Shown in pieces: positions 33,705 to 45,410 of a DNA stretch of 64,000 nucleotides; the first letter of the stretch is position 1, and every line of letters starts with the position of its first letter. The notes under the pieces were generated by a model, which made no database searches, was not told the DNA's origin, and saw nothing but the letters and a program-made list of their open reading frames with translations. Origin of the DNA: Prionace glauca (lineage: Eukaryota; Chordata; Chondrichthyes; Carcharhiniformes; Carcharhinidae); contig CM075760.1 of NCBI GenBank assembly GCA_037974335.1, positions 28,286,402 to 28,350,401 on the forward strand. The letters run 5' to 3'. The position numbers were made by a program, and so were the translations under genes.

Positions 33705-36700
33705 GTAAGAACCATCCACTTATTGAGTAACTGGTTTACATGTGTCTTTGTTTTATATTTATATCTAACTAATAATCCATATGGTAACATAAATGTGAGT
33801 TTGGTGGATTCTCGGTTGAGAATTGTTACAATATTTCCTGTGATTCTGCTGCGAAGGGGTTTTAGGATTCCGCTCTTTCTGGACAATAGGTACTGCTGAG
33901 GGATTCAATCCCAAATTGTTGGGATTTTGTTTTTATCTGTTGAGGTTACTGTGTGGTTGGGTTACTTTAAAATCCGAATGTCTGTTATACAATTCAGTGT
34001 TTCTGCAGCGTTTAATCTCGGTGACATCTAGTGGCTGCGGGTTGTACCGTCTACTGCACAAGTGTTTGAAATTTGTACCAAAAATTTAAAAAAATCTAAA
34101 ATTTCTATATTTATCCAGTGAAAATGTTCCACTCACCCTCAATGCTGGTGATGCTGTGCAATATTTTCTGCTTATTCTAAACATTAATTACTTTGGTGAT
34201 GGGCGAATTGGTTGGAATTTATATTAAACATTTCTGTAAATGTTATATTTGATTCTGTTGAGAGTGTTTGTAGAATTGTGCTGCTTCTGCATAAAGCGGG
34301 GTTCAGTCTCTCAGTGATGCGTTTTTTTTCTGGTGAGGAGATTATGAATCTGGGTGACTTTAAGTACGTAAAATTTGTGAATTAATTTGGTGTTTCTGCG
34401 TTGTTTGAACTCAGTGACACTGAGCTGTTACACGTTTTGTGATTGAATATGAACATTCTGCGGATCGCAACTGCTTGATGCATGACTGCAGGGAGAAATA
34501 AAGCAGGCATTATTGTATTTGTATGTTTAAAATCTTTAGTGATATCGGCTTACTCCACTCATTCAGAACATAGTTTGTCACTGCATTCAGGTTTTGGGGT
34601 ACCTGCAATGTTTAATCTCGGTGGCATTTGATGTCTGGAACTTTTACCATCCAAATGTTTAAATATGTTTGAAATATGACCCAATATGAATAAGATGTGA
34701 TAAAGTTTCAATGCTAATTTGTTGGACAAATTCCACCTCCTGGCAATGCTATTGCTATTACTCGAGATTTCTGTTTAGTTTCGTAATTGGTTAAGAGCTG
34801 GTTTGCTTGGTTCGATATTGAGATTTCTTTTTGCAATGTTACATTTGATTCTGTTGAATGGATAATTGAGCTGTTTTTCTGTGAAGCGGATTCATTCCCT
34901 CATAGGTGTGTTTTGTTGTGTTTCTGCTGAGGAGATTCTGTGGTGCAGTCACTGTGAATGTTTAAAATTTGTGCAATGGTTTGGCTTTGTGGCATTATTT
35001 CTGTGTTGTTTAAATAGTGCTTGAACGGTGCCGTTGAGAGTTTAGATGTTTTCTGGTTGAACACAAACAATCTTTGAGTTTGAAAATCCTTGTAGGGAGA
35101 AGACAAGCAGGTTTGGGGGAAAAAACCGAAAAGATATCACAGCATTTTTATAAATTTTGACTAACGCTTACAATTTCAAGTAAATCATGACTTACAACGC
35201 TCCTTCGGACACTTAGTCTTTGCTGCAGTCACAAACTTCCCATGAACAAGTTTAATAGTAAAATTAATATAAATAAAAGTATTATTAATCGGTAATTTAG
35301 CTCCATATTCACCACAGAGTATTTTATATTCATAATTTAGCAATAATCCCCTTTAATAGTTCTGTTGTGTGTTTCACACAATTAACATGACCAGAACATT
35401 TTCCAGACTGGAAATATTTGTGACAATTCCAGAAGCTATTTCAATGATAACCTGCCGTTTTCACAGCAGCGCTCAGTTGCACAAGATACTTTGCATTAAT
35501 CGGCATATCCCAGATTAAGTTCTCATTTACTGGAATACGAGTTTTGCAGAATAATTTCCTTTTTGGGAATTTTTGTATCCGATTATTATTTTTTTTCGAT
35601 GCAATTATTCGTTCTAAGTTTTTAAATTAGATACCGAGATAATTAATTACTTATCGCATCTCAAAATTTGTGAAATTGTTTGGTGTTCCTCAATTGTTTT
35701 TACATTGTTTCAACTCAGTGATACTGCGCAGTTCTGGCTAAATGAAAATAAAATTGCGTTTGAATATTCTTGTAGGGATAAAGCAGAAAAGTTTCGGAAA
35801 ATAAAATAAATATATCTTAGGGCATTTTATTCATGTTAACTAATGGTTACATATTAAAATAAAACATGAATTACAATTCACTGTATCTCTGTTAGGGACA
35901 TTACACTGCCCTGAATCTGTTATACTCGAAGTTCTCATTTTCAGAAAAATAATTGCCCAGTTTTTGGGATTTGAGACAGTCAGAGAGAGATAGTTAAAAG
36001 GCAAAGGGAGTTTTAAAAATGAACATCAGGTTAATTTAAAATATTTATTGATTTTTTTTTTACTATTGTAATTTGACCTTTGATCAATTGGAATCAAACA
36101 GTTGATAAAAATTTGACAGACTGAACACAGTTTTCTGACAGATGGAATTCGCTGACGCTCAAGCAAAATTGTTCAACTGATTGTGTTTGAATTGTGGTAA
36201 AGTGTGAACAGAAACTGGCTACAGATTGACAATTAAATGCTTGAAGTTCAAAAAGATTACTTTATATAAAAATAGTATGATATTATAAATATTATAAAAA
36301 TAATATTAGCTCAGCACTTAATAACATCATGTCTCCCATTAATGTTAAACACAGAATAGAATTCTCGGAAGAATAAATGACAGAATGGAAGAATTCATAC
36401 TAACTGAAGCTTATGTTTAATTCTTATGAAATATTATAATGAAGAAAAGGTTGAGACTTATATTCTGCATCGTGTTTTTAGCGTCACAGAGGATTTGAAT
36501 CAATTATCGTCTCTGTGTTTGCACTGTTTAATTCAGATCTTCTTTAATTAAACAATGTGTTCCGTAATGAAGTTATATGGGTGGTCTAAATTATTAAATC
36601 TCGGAAGCAGTATTATTGATTTCAAATGGCCAGGCCGTTACAGTCTGGACAAACTCAGAAATCTGCATTTTTAACACGATTGTTGGTTATAAGAAGACAT

Positions 36701-37193
36701 TTGTAGTAAAAGTGAAACAGTAAAATATTACAATGTGATTAGATTTAAGTAAATGAATGACAGATGTTTGAATGTTTCCATTCAGTAATTTGAAATTATA
36801 GTTTAACATTAAGATTTAATTGTAACCTAATTATTTAACAATGTTGGGGGCAGAAGCACGTTTTGAATGATTGAAAACTCATTTTATTACAGAGTACAAA
36901 TCAGCTGGCAGGTGAACTAACTGACAATTAACAATAACTTAAAATGTAATATTGACGCTGATTAATTCAAAACAAAAGACCTTGAATATTGTACTAGCGT
37001 GCAAAATATGATCAGTTTTAGAGAATTTTTAATTGAATCAAAATGAATTCAAAAACAAAACATTTCTTTACTCAGCTGTGCTCGGCTCAATAAAGTGTTT
37101 TGCCTTGATTATTTTGTTGATTATATTTAATTAAGAAATTAGATCGAATCAGGTAACGATTTTCAATGCAAATGTTTCCCGGTTTGTTTAATT
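33705..37193 (+). other. J-C intron, AT-rich first part
   Basis: Intronic and AT-rich, with no exon. Three related stretches (near 33990-34080, 34380-34480 and 34600-34690) share phrases like TTTAATCTCGGTG followed by ACATCTAG or GCATTTGAT, suggesting old internal duplication. A segment at 35878-36125 is related to 37640-37870 on the other side of the 39-bp array. An octamer ATGCAAAT lies at 37166-37173. Confidence 0.6.
37166..37173 (+). promoter_or_regulatory. octamer motif in the J-C intron
   Basis: A perfect ATGCAAAT, the Oct-factor site used by Ig promoters and enhancers. One 8-mer in a 10-kb intron can occur by chance, so a role as part of an intronic enhancer is only a possibility. Confidence 0.3.
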
Positions 37194-37661
37194 CTTACTG
37201 TGTCACTGCATCTCTGTTGGGGGAAATTCAACTGTTACTGTGTCACTGTATCTCTGTAGGGACATTGAACAGTTACTGTGTCACTGTACCTCTGTTAGGG
37301 ACATTGAACTGTTACTGTGTCACTGTATCTCTGTTAGGGACATTGAACTGTTACTGTGTCACTGTATCTCTGTTAGGGACATTGAACTGTTAATGTGTCA
37401 CTGTATCTCTGTTAGGGACATTGAACTGTTACTGTGTCACTGTATCTCTGTTAGGGACATTGAACAGTTACTGTGTCACTGTACCTCTGTTAGGGACATT
37501 GAACTGTTACTGTGTCACTGTACCTCTGTTAGGGACATTGAACTGTTAATGTGTCACTATATCTCTGTTAGGGACATTGAACTGTTACTATGTCACTGCA
37601 TCTTTGTCAGGGTCATTGAACTGTTACTGTGTCACTGTATCTCTATTCGGGACATTGAACT
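37194..37661. repeat. 39-bp tandem array, about 12 copies
   Basis: The unit contains CTGTTACTGTGTCACTGTAT followed by CTCTGTTAGGGACATTGAA. Twelve consecutive copies, mostly 39 bp, differ by one to a few bases, with the first and last more diverged. Two variant types (CTGTATCTC and CTGTACCTC) alternate in blocks, suggesting higher-order unequal exchange. The open frame across it exists because 39 is a multiple of three. Confidence 0.95.
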
Positions 37662-38440
37662 GTCCTAAATCTGTTATTTTTGCTCATTTTCAGCGAAATT
37701 ACATTTTTACAGTTTTCGAGAAGTGAGACAGACAAAGAGAAATAACTAAAAGTCGAGAGGAGTTCTGAAATGAATATTAGTTTAATTTAAAATAGGTTAT
37801 TGATTTTCTGTTGTAACTTGACTATTGATCAATGAGAATCCAACAGTTTGAAACTGACAGATTGAACAGATCTTTCTGCTGGGAACTCGGCTGTTGAATT
37901 GTTTGTGTCTGTTCAGTTTCTGGGCGTGTGGTCACTGTGTTGGGACCAGGAATCTCCCTGACTGGTTATAAACCTTTTGATTCCTTCTCCTGTACTGCAG
38001 GAAGTGAAATTTGATTTATTTCTTCAATGCACTTGTATCTGTGAGAAAAGTGACTGTTTGACTCGGTGTCTCAGAAATTAAATCCCTAAAGCATATTGTG
38101 TCCATCAGAGAAGCAGAAACATCAGGCTATAGAGGGAGAATTGGGTGATTTTTAAGCAGTGATGTACCGGCCTTGGGAATGTTCGATGAACAAATACAAA
38201 GTGAGATTTACTATATTGTGCTCCGTACTACAGCAGCCTCTGAACTGTTTAGTTTGACAGTTGAAGGGTCACATTCACTTGCATATTATTTTTAATCTTC
38301 TAAAGGCATTTTAGAGACATTGGCTCGGCCAGAATTTTTAATCTAATTGTTCCTTCACAAAGTGTTGATATGAAGCGTCCTTGAATAACTGCAGACATCC
38401 GCCCTGCTGTTAGGCAGGGAGCTCCAGGACTTCCACACAT
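37662..38440 (+). other. J-C intron spacer
   Basis: Begins with a segment related to 35890-36125 (TTTGAGACAGTCAGAGAGA versus AGTGAGACAGACAAAGAGA and following sequence). No gene. Confidence 0.6.
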
Positions 38441-38814
38441 CACACACTCTCACACACATAAATACACACAGAGAGACCCTCATATTCTCTCACACATACA
38501 CACGCACACTGACTTTCTCTCTCATACGATATCTCACACACATTCTCTTTCTCTCTTGGTCTACATAGTCTGTCTCAAACACAAATACAGGCATACTCTC
38601 ACTCTCTCAATCAGTCTCTCACATCTCATACACAAAAACACTCACACACACACATCTCCACACACATTCTCTCTTACACGCAGACACACACACACATAAG
38701 CATAGTCTCACGCTCTCGCACACGCACTCACTCTCCCAAACTCTGTCACACACGCTCAAGTTGTCTCACATTTATTCACACACACTTTCTCACAATTCCT
38801 CTTGCACACACATC

Positions 38815-38847
<33 letters not shown>

Positions 38848-39300
38848 TATTTCTATCTCTCATGCACACACTATCTCACACCTGTACATTCTTGCACTCA
38901 CACACTAGCTCTCTCATAAACTGTCTCTCACAAACATAGACCTATGCACACACTCTAATTTATACACAGACACAGTCTCTCACATAAGCACAGTCTCGTG
39001 CAAACATTCTCTGACACATACACACACACACACTTTGCTTCGATCACACACACACATTGCACACATCATTCTCACTCACACACAATCCCATGCACATTTC
39101 CACACACTCATGAACAGTTTATGTTGCTTTCCAATAGGCACACTGCCCCCTCTTGCAAACGCAGCCCATTGTCTCACACATGCGCAAACACAGTCTATCA
39201 CACACAGGTACCTTCACACACACATTCACCCTCTTTCTCTATCAAACACACACCAAACACCCTCTCACACACTTTCCATCTCACATACGTCAGAGAGGCT
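38441..39300. repeat. CA and CT-rich low-complexity block
   Basis: Irregular mixtures of CACA, CTCT and TCTCACA phrases on the sense strand of the J-C intron. The open frames are spurious. Confidence 0.9.
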
Positions 39301-39317
39301 GTCATTCACATCATAGA

Positions 39318-39626
39318 TTAGAATCACGAAATCCTACAGTACAGAAGGAGGCCATTCAGCCCATCAAGTCTGCATCAACAGGAATCCCACCAAAGCCCTA
39401 TCCCCATAACCACATGTGTTTACTCTAACTAGACCTCCTGAAACTAAGGGGCAATTTAGCACGGCCAGTCCCCTGAACCCAAACGTCTTTGGACTGTGGG
39501 AGGAAACAGGAGCATCCGAAGGAAACCCAAGCAGACACGGGGTGAACTTACTAACTCCATACACAATGACCAATATCGGGAACTGAACTGTGAGGAAGCA
39601 GCGTTAATCACTGTGCCACCTCGGCC
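39318..39626 (-). mobile_element. antisense tRNA-derived SINE, near full length
   Basis: Runs from the antisense tail (AATCCTACAGTACAGAAGGA) through the body (GGACTGTGGGAGGAAACAGG) to the antisense tRNA-like head (TAATCACTGTGCCACC). It sits in the J-C intron. Confidence 0.9.
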
Positions 39627-40189
39627 ACCCCCTCCCCCTCCCTGACTAACATTTGAATGAGGGTGGGATCGAGGAGCCCGAGCAAAACTAATGTGAATAA
39701 TTTTCAGTGGGAAATTCTTCTCTGTTTGGAGTTATATTTAGCACAAAGCAAGATGGTGATGGTTGTTGGAGGTCAAACATCTAAGCTGAGAAATCACTGC
39801 AGGAGTTCGGCAGGGGGCTGTTCTGGTTCCAACAATCTTCTATTGCTTCATCAATGACACATTCCATCCAACATGAGGTCAGAAGTAGGGATTTCCATGT
39901 GTTACACCGGACACAAAGACACAATCAATAAGAAGGGATCTGGCTGAGACTAAGTCCGCCTGGCTCCCCAATACTGTTGCAAACTTGGTATTTGATTCTT
40001 GTGTGACCCTAGTTTTGCTGGAAGCTTCCCTTCCAGCTCCCTCAGTCTGTCTATTTGTTCACTGATCCGTGTTTCTGAAAGAAAGGCCCCGACATTAAAG
40101 CAGCTGCCCGGTGATCTACACTGATTCCTGACTTTACACAGCCCTGTTACTGAAAGCTGATCAATGAAGAGAATCGGGGAAAGATCGAT
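39627..40189 (+). other. J-C intron spacer, LINE-like scraps
   Basis: A short stretch near 39795-39930 (GTTCGGCAGGGGGCTGTTCT, GACACAAAGACACAATCAAT) may be an old retroelement scrap. Nothing else was recognised. Confidence 0.4.
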
Positions 40190-42172
40190 GGAGAAGGAGA
40201 GGAGGAGGTGGCTCACTGACTCTCTCACCCTCACCCACACTGACTCACTCACCCTCAATCTCTCATCCTCACTCAAAGAACTGGACTCACTCACCCTCAC
40301 TCACTCACCTTCAATCTCTCATCCTCACTCAAACAACTTCACTCACTCACCCTCACTCACTCACCTTCAATCTCTCATCCTCACTCAATCAACTTCACTC
40401 ACTCACGCTCACTTACCCACCTTCCCTCACTGCCACACTCTCACTCACTCACCCTTATTCCCTCATCCACAATCACTCACCCACACTCACTCTTTCTCAT
40501 TTATGCTTACTCACTCGCCCTCATTCACTCACCCTTGCTCACTCGTCCATCCTCACGCACTCGCCCTCAAGCACTCGCCCTCAAGCACTCCCTCTCACAC
40601 AGTCGCCCTCACACACACTCGCTCTCATGCACTCGCCCTCACGCACTCATCCCGATGCACTCAACCTCACGCACCCGTCCTCACGCACTCGTCCACATGC
40701 ACTCATCCTCATGCACTCAACCTCATGCACTCAACCTCATGCATTCAACCTCATGCACTCAACCTCATGCACTCAACCTCTCAAGCACTCAACCTCAAGC
40801 ACTCAAACTCATGCACTCAAACTCAGAAGCTCACTGATCCTGATTCACCCTGAGTTACTCACACTCACTCACTCATAATCACTCACTCATATTCCCTCAC
40901 TCACTCTCATCCATCGCCACTCACACACACAAGCACTCACATACCCTCATTCAACCTCACTCGTTCACTCAAACACACGCCCTGACTCACTCATCCTCAC
41001 ACCCTCACACACTCACTCACTCACAATCACACTCGTATTCGCTCATTCACTCTCATCCATCCTCACTCACCCAAAAACATTCATTCAACCTCACTCGTTC
41101 AACCTCAATCACTCAGCCTGACTCAGTCATTCTCACACCTTCACTGACTCACTCACATTCACTCACTCTCAAACCCTCAGTCACGCACCCACATTCACTC
41201 ACTCACCCTCACGGACTCACCCTCACGCGCCCTCATTAATTCACTGTCACTCAGCCACCCACAATCATATACCATCACTCACTAAACCTCACCCACTGAC
41301 TTAGACCCTCAGTCAGTCACTAACATTCATACTCACCTTCATTCACTCATCCCACTAATCCACCCTCACTCACCCTGTCTCACTCACTCACCCTCACTCA
41401 CTCACCCCATTCTCTCACACTCACTCACCCCACTTATCCACCCTCACTCATCCAGTCTAACTCACTCTCACTCACACTCACTCACTCACCTACCTACCCT
41501 CAATCACCCAGACTCACCCCCACAGACTCAAGCTCAATGACCTTCTCTCTGTCTCTCTCTCTCACTAGCGTCACCTCACCCATTCAAACTCACTCAAACT
41601 TACACACCTACCTTCACTCACACACACTCACATCCTCATCATCACTCAAATTCACACACATTAACTCTCAAATCCTCAATCACTCATCCTCATCAAACAC
41701 CTTCACTCGCTCACCCTAACTCTCCCACCCATCCACATTCATTCTCCCTCACACACCACCCTCAATAACACACCCTGACTCATTCACTCTCACCCCTCAC
41801 TTACACAGTTACATTCACTCCCTCACCCTCATTCACTCAATCTCACTCACTTTCACTCACTCACCTCCACTAACCTTCACATATCCTCACTCACTCTCCC
41901 TCATTCTTTCACTCTTGCTGACCGACACTCTTCCAGCCACCTTCACTCACATTCAGCCTCCTTCACTCACCTACCCTCTCTCACACACCCTCATTTACTC
42001 ACGCTCTCTCACCCTCACCCACACTTACTCACCCTCAATCACTCATCCTCACTCAAAGAACTTCACTCACTCACCCTCACTTCCCCACCTTCCTTCACAC
42101 ATACACCATCACTCATCCAAACTCACTCATTTAATCACTTACCTTCACACACTCACTTTCTCTCACTCACTG
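40190..42172. repeat. CTCA/CTCAC-type tandem array, C-rich on the sense strand
   Basis: Nearly 2 kb of CTCACTCACCCTCACT-like repeats with almost no G. Local higher-order units are present: a phrase of about 58 bp repeated three times at 40250-40410 (CTTCAATCTCTCATCCTCAC), and a 14-bp unit CTCAACCTCATGCA at about 40720-40790. The long open frames are repeat artefacts. Confidence 0.93.
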
Positions 42173-42177
42173 AATCT

Positions 42178-42972
42178 GTGTGGGGAAGGTCTGCAACGAA
42201 AGAGAAGAAATATCTCAAGCTGCAGGTTGGTGTTCAAAGCTGGGAGCTGCCCTGGGAGTGCAGAGAGCTGGATGGAATCGCTGGGGGCTCAGGGCCAGGG
42301 GCAATGACAAAGAGTCAGGGGAGAACAGGAGACGAGGGAAAGGGCAGAGAGCCGGGGTGGGGGGAGGGCAGAGAGCCAGGGAAAACAGCAGAGAGCTGGG
42401 GGAAGGGCAGAGAGGCGGGGAAAGGGCACATAGCCGGGGAACAGGGCGGAAAGCCAGGGGAAAGTGCGGAGAGAGAGGGGAAAGGACAGGGAGCAGGGGG
42501 AAAGGGGAGAGAGCTGAAAGAAAGGACAGAGAGATGGGTGAAAGGGCAGAAAGACCAGGGAAAGGGGAGAGAAGCAGGAAAAAGGGCAGGGAGGCAGGAG
42601 AAAGGGCAGGGAGCCGAGGGATGGGCAGAGAGCCCAGGGGAAAGGGCAGGAGAGTCAGGGGGAAAGGTCAGAGAGCTGGGGGAAAGGAGAAAGAGGGGAG
42701 GGACCAGGGACAGAGGGCAGAGAGCTGAGGGACAGTGTAGGGAGTTGAGGGAAAGAGCAGAGAGCTGGGGTAGAGCGCACAGAGCTGGAGGGAAGTGTAG
42801 AGAACCAGGTGGAAATACAGAGAGGCGGATAAAAGGGGAAAAGAGCCACTGTGAAAGCCAGAGAGCCAGTGGAAAGGGCAAAGAGCTGGGAAAATGGGCA
42901 GAGAGCGGGCGATGGATGAGCAGAGTGGGGAGGTTCAGAGTAGAGCTAGCACCACAGTCAGCTCATCTGTAA
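42178..42972 (+). repeat. G-rich AGCT-containing tandem array, switch-like
   Basis: A degenerate array with a unit of about 21 bp of the form AGAGAGCTGGGGGAAAGGGC. The sense strand is purine-rich and strongly G-biased. I counted 13 AGCT sites, nine of them in GAGCTG context (for example near 42243, 42266, 42392, 42512, 42672, 42721, 42761, 42781, 42881). It ends about 950 bp before Cmu1. By position (J-C intron) and motif content it resembles a mammalian Smu region, the AID target in class switching. Function is inferred, not shown. The 264-codon open frame here reflects the repeat period. Confidence 0.85.
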
Positions 42973-43224
42973 TCTCAGAGAATGATGGAGGAAACTTCAG
43001 GGCCCGAGTGGCCAACACTAGGTATTAATGTGTGATCCTTCAATGAGTCAATGTTGGATTTATTTGAATTTATAATCACATTTAGAGTTTCCTGATCATT
43101 CAGTAAGTATTCATTCCGGAGGTATTTTTGAAGCAAAGTCACAATCTCCGTTTTGTGGAATGAGAGGCAGAGAGTTGGAGAGAGGAAGGGGCACCAATCA
43201 GTTTGAACACAGGCAATTTCCAAA

Positions 43225-43350
43225 ACTAGTGTGGAGATGCCGGAGTGAGGTTCGTGTGGGCACAGTAAGGATTCCCACAAAACCTGGTTAAAGTCCAACA
43301 GGTTTATTTGGAATCACAAGCTGTTGGAGCTCCCTCATCAGGTGAGTGGA
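43225..43350 (+). mobile_element. fragment of a common vertebrate/elasmobranch SINE-like repeat
   Basis: GTGTGGAGATGCCGGAGTGA, GGTTAAAGTCCAACAGGTTT and TTTGGAATCACAAGC are phrases of a repeat very common in shark genomes. Confidence 0.75.
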
Positions 43351-43684
43351 TAGTCTGAATGAAGGGAGAACTTCTTCATCACAAAGTGTTGTTGTTTGAG
43401 AAATAAACAGCGGTTCATCACACACTGCTGTTGTTGAGAAATAAATAGTTGTTGCAATAATGGACAAAATTTTTGCTGTTCTCTGTTAATCCAATGAATG
43501 ACATGTCATTGTGAGACTAACAGGATGTGTTTTTTTTCTTTCTAATTTGATAGAAGTGGAGACAGGGATATGAGTTTCTACAGAGATGACAATTCCCAAA
43601 TGATAGAAGTAACAACATCTCAAAGGTGGATGAAAGATTTAATCGGGAAATATTAGGGATAAGTTCATAATTCTAATCAATGTT

Positions 43685-43855
43685 GGAGATAGAAACATAG
43701 AAAATAGAAGCTGGAGTAGGCCATTCGGCCCTTTGGGCCTACTCCACCATTCACTTTGGTCAGAGCTCATCACTATCCTGATCACACCTACGACCCATGT
43801 CCCTTCATCCCTTTAACACCAAGAGCTATATCTAATATAGAAACCTATTTGTAAC
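43685..43855 (-). mobile_element. antisense LINE 3' trailer
   Basis: GAAACATAGAAAATAGAAGC and GGAGTAGGCCATTCGGCCC form the reverse complement of a CR1-type trailer, about 70 bp before the C1 exon. Confidence 0.75.
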
Positions 43856-43922
43856 AATATGTTTGATGACTTAATAAACGCAAGTAAGAGTCTAACTTGT
43901 TCATTTGGCTATTCTTTCCCAG

Positions 43923-44222
43923 CGACACCATCTCCGCCCAATCTCTACGGCCTGGTCTCCCCCTGTCAGCAACAGAACTCCGACGGCTCCATCACCTTCG
44001 GATGTTTGGCGATGGATTACCTTCCAGATGTCTCCAAAGTGACCTGGAAGAAAAATGGTCAAACGGTCCCCAGTGGGTTTAAGACTTACCCGTCAGTGAG
44101 AAACACGAAGGGAACCTACACCCTGAGCAGCCAGTTAACCATCAGCGACTCAGCGGGAGAATGCCTCAGAATTGACTGTGAGGTTCGACACATGAGCACA
44201 GTCAAGAGCATTGAAATGCGAT
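43923..44222 (+). CDS. IGHM: IgM constant domain 1 (Cmu1) exon
   Basis: Encodes ATPSPPNLYGLVSPCQQQ onward, the start typical of shark Cmu1. The Cys in SPCQQ is the expected partner of the light chain. The domain disulfide uses FGCLAMD and the Cys in RIDCEVRH, with the core Trp in VTWKKNG. An extra Cys occurs in SAGECLRID, four residues before the second core Cys; I do not recall it in other shark Cmu1. The acceptor is TTTCCCAG|CG and the donor CGAT|GTAAGT. The exon begins and ends in phase 1, as in all Ig constant exons, so domain skipping keeps the frame. Confidence 0.96.
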
Positions 44223-44344
44223 GTAAGTGTTGGGGAGTTTGTGTAAAACAGAAACACTGTGGTTAACATGTACGGCCTTGGTTGTAAATAGATTTAAATA
44301 GATGTGCATAATCCGGATCTCTGGATTGTACCAGTTAGTGTCTA

Positions 44345-44525
44345 TTGACTGCAATGAGTTAGAACATAGGACATTCCAGCGCAGTACAGGCCTTTCGGCC
44401 CTCGATGTTGCGCCGACCAGTGGAACCAATCTAATGACCCTCTAACCTAAACTATTCCAATGTTATCCATATGACTATCCACTGACCATTTGAACGCCCT
44501 GAAAGTTGGCGAGTCCACAACTGCT
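44345..44525 (-). mobile_element. antisense shark repeat fragment in C1-C2 intron
   Basis: GTTAGAACATAGGACATTCC, GTACAGGCCTTTCGGCCCTC and GATGTTGCGCCGACC are phrases of a common elasmobranch repeat. Confidence 0.7.
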
Positions 44526-44614
44526 GCATGCCCTCTCTACCCTCTGTTGACAAAAGTTTAATTGATCCACATCTTCTGCAGGAAATGACTGATCTGTTTT
44601 TTTTTTCCCTGAAG

Positions 44615-44929
44615 GCCCTGAGCCTGTGATCCCTCCAACTGTTATCCTCACCGTGAGTTCCAGTGAAGAAATCTCACACAGGAAATTCGCAATCATCGTC
44701 TGTTCAATCATCGATTTCCAGGCAGGGTCAATGGAAGTGGAGTGGCTGAAGAATGGGGAACCCACGCATTCAGGAATTGTCACCTCTCCCCCCTGTGAAG
44801 TGAACGGGAACTTCTCGGCCAGCAGTCGGCTGACAGTCTCCGCTGGGGAATGGTTCAGCAAAGCGGTCTATACCTGCCAGGTCACTCATCAAGGACACAT
44901 TCAGAGTCTGAACATCAGCGCATCTCAGG
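44615..44929 (+). CDS. IGHM: IgM constant domain 2 (Cmu2) exon
   Basis: Encodes [18 protein letters not shown] onward. The core disulfide is AIIVCSIID with YTCQVTHQ, and the Trp is in VEWLKNGE. An additional Cys in [11 protein letters not shown] could form an inter-heavy-chain bridge. Two N-glycosylation sequons are visible (NFS, NIS). The acceptor follows a T-rich tract (CCCTGAAG|GC) and the donor is TCAG|GGTAAG, read as CAGG|GTAAGA. Phase 1 at both ends. In shark IgM this domain sits in the hinge-like position between Fab and Fc. Confidence 0.95.
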
Positions 44930-45059
44930 GTAAGATACTCAAACGCAGGACAACACATATCATTCTGATGTTAATCAGAATTAGGGATCTATTAAAGTTG
45001 GTACAAAGCATTGAACAACTTGTGAGTTATTGTCCTGTAGTTTGCTGCATTAGGACAAT

Positions 45060-45410
45060 ATCTCATTCAGAATTTCATCAGAAAAACAATTTTTTGTTAT
45101 CCCTTCCTGAGATGTGCATTTATTTCCCAAACCTGAGGGCACTGAAGTGTCACTCACGTTGCTGTGAATCTGGAGTCACATGCATGCCAGGCCAGATAAA
45201 GACAGCAGGTTGATTTTGGTAAGGAACATTTGTGAACTAGGAGGGGTTTTAGAGCAATAGCTTCATGAGAACCATTTCAACTTTTAATTATAGATTTTTA
45301 CAAAATTCAAATTTCATATTAGCAATGATGGGATTCGAATCTGTGTCCCCAGAGTCTTGCCCTAGGTTATAAGCCCATTGACAACACCATATGCCACAGC
45401 CTCCCCTTAA
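45060..45410 (-). mobile_element. antisense SINE-like repeat in C2-C3 intron
   Basis: CTGGAGTCACATGCATGCCA, GGCCAGATAAAGACAGCAGG and ATGGGATTCGAATCTGTG are the reverse-strand phrases of the repeat also at 22703. Confidence 0.8.

Noticed and set aside
37240-37668. 142-codon frame with a repeated 13-residue motif, and the idea of a CRISPR-like array
   Set aside because: The 39-bp unit is a multiple of three, so the frame stays open by arithmetic. Units are contiguous with no unique spacers, so it is not CRISPR.
40164-40853. 229-codon His/Ser/Thr-rich open frame
   Set aside because: CTCAC-repeat translation without any domain.
42178-42972. 264-codon open frame rich in Gly, Glu, Arg
   Set aside because: It reflects the ~21-bp G-rich repeat; both strands and two frames are open for the same reason.
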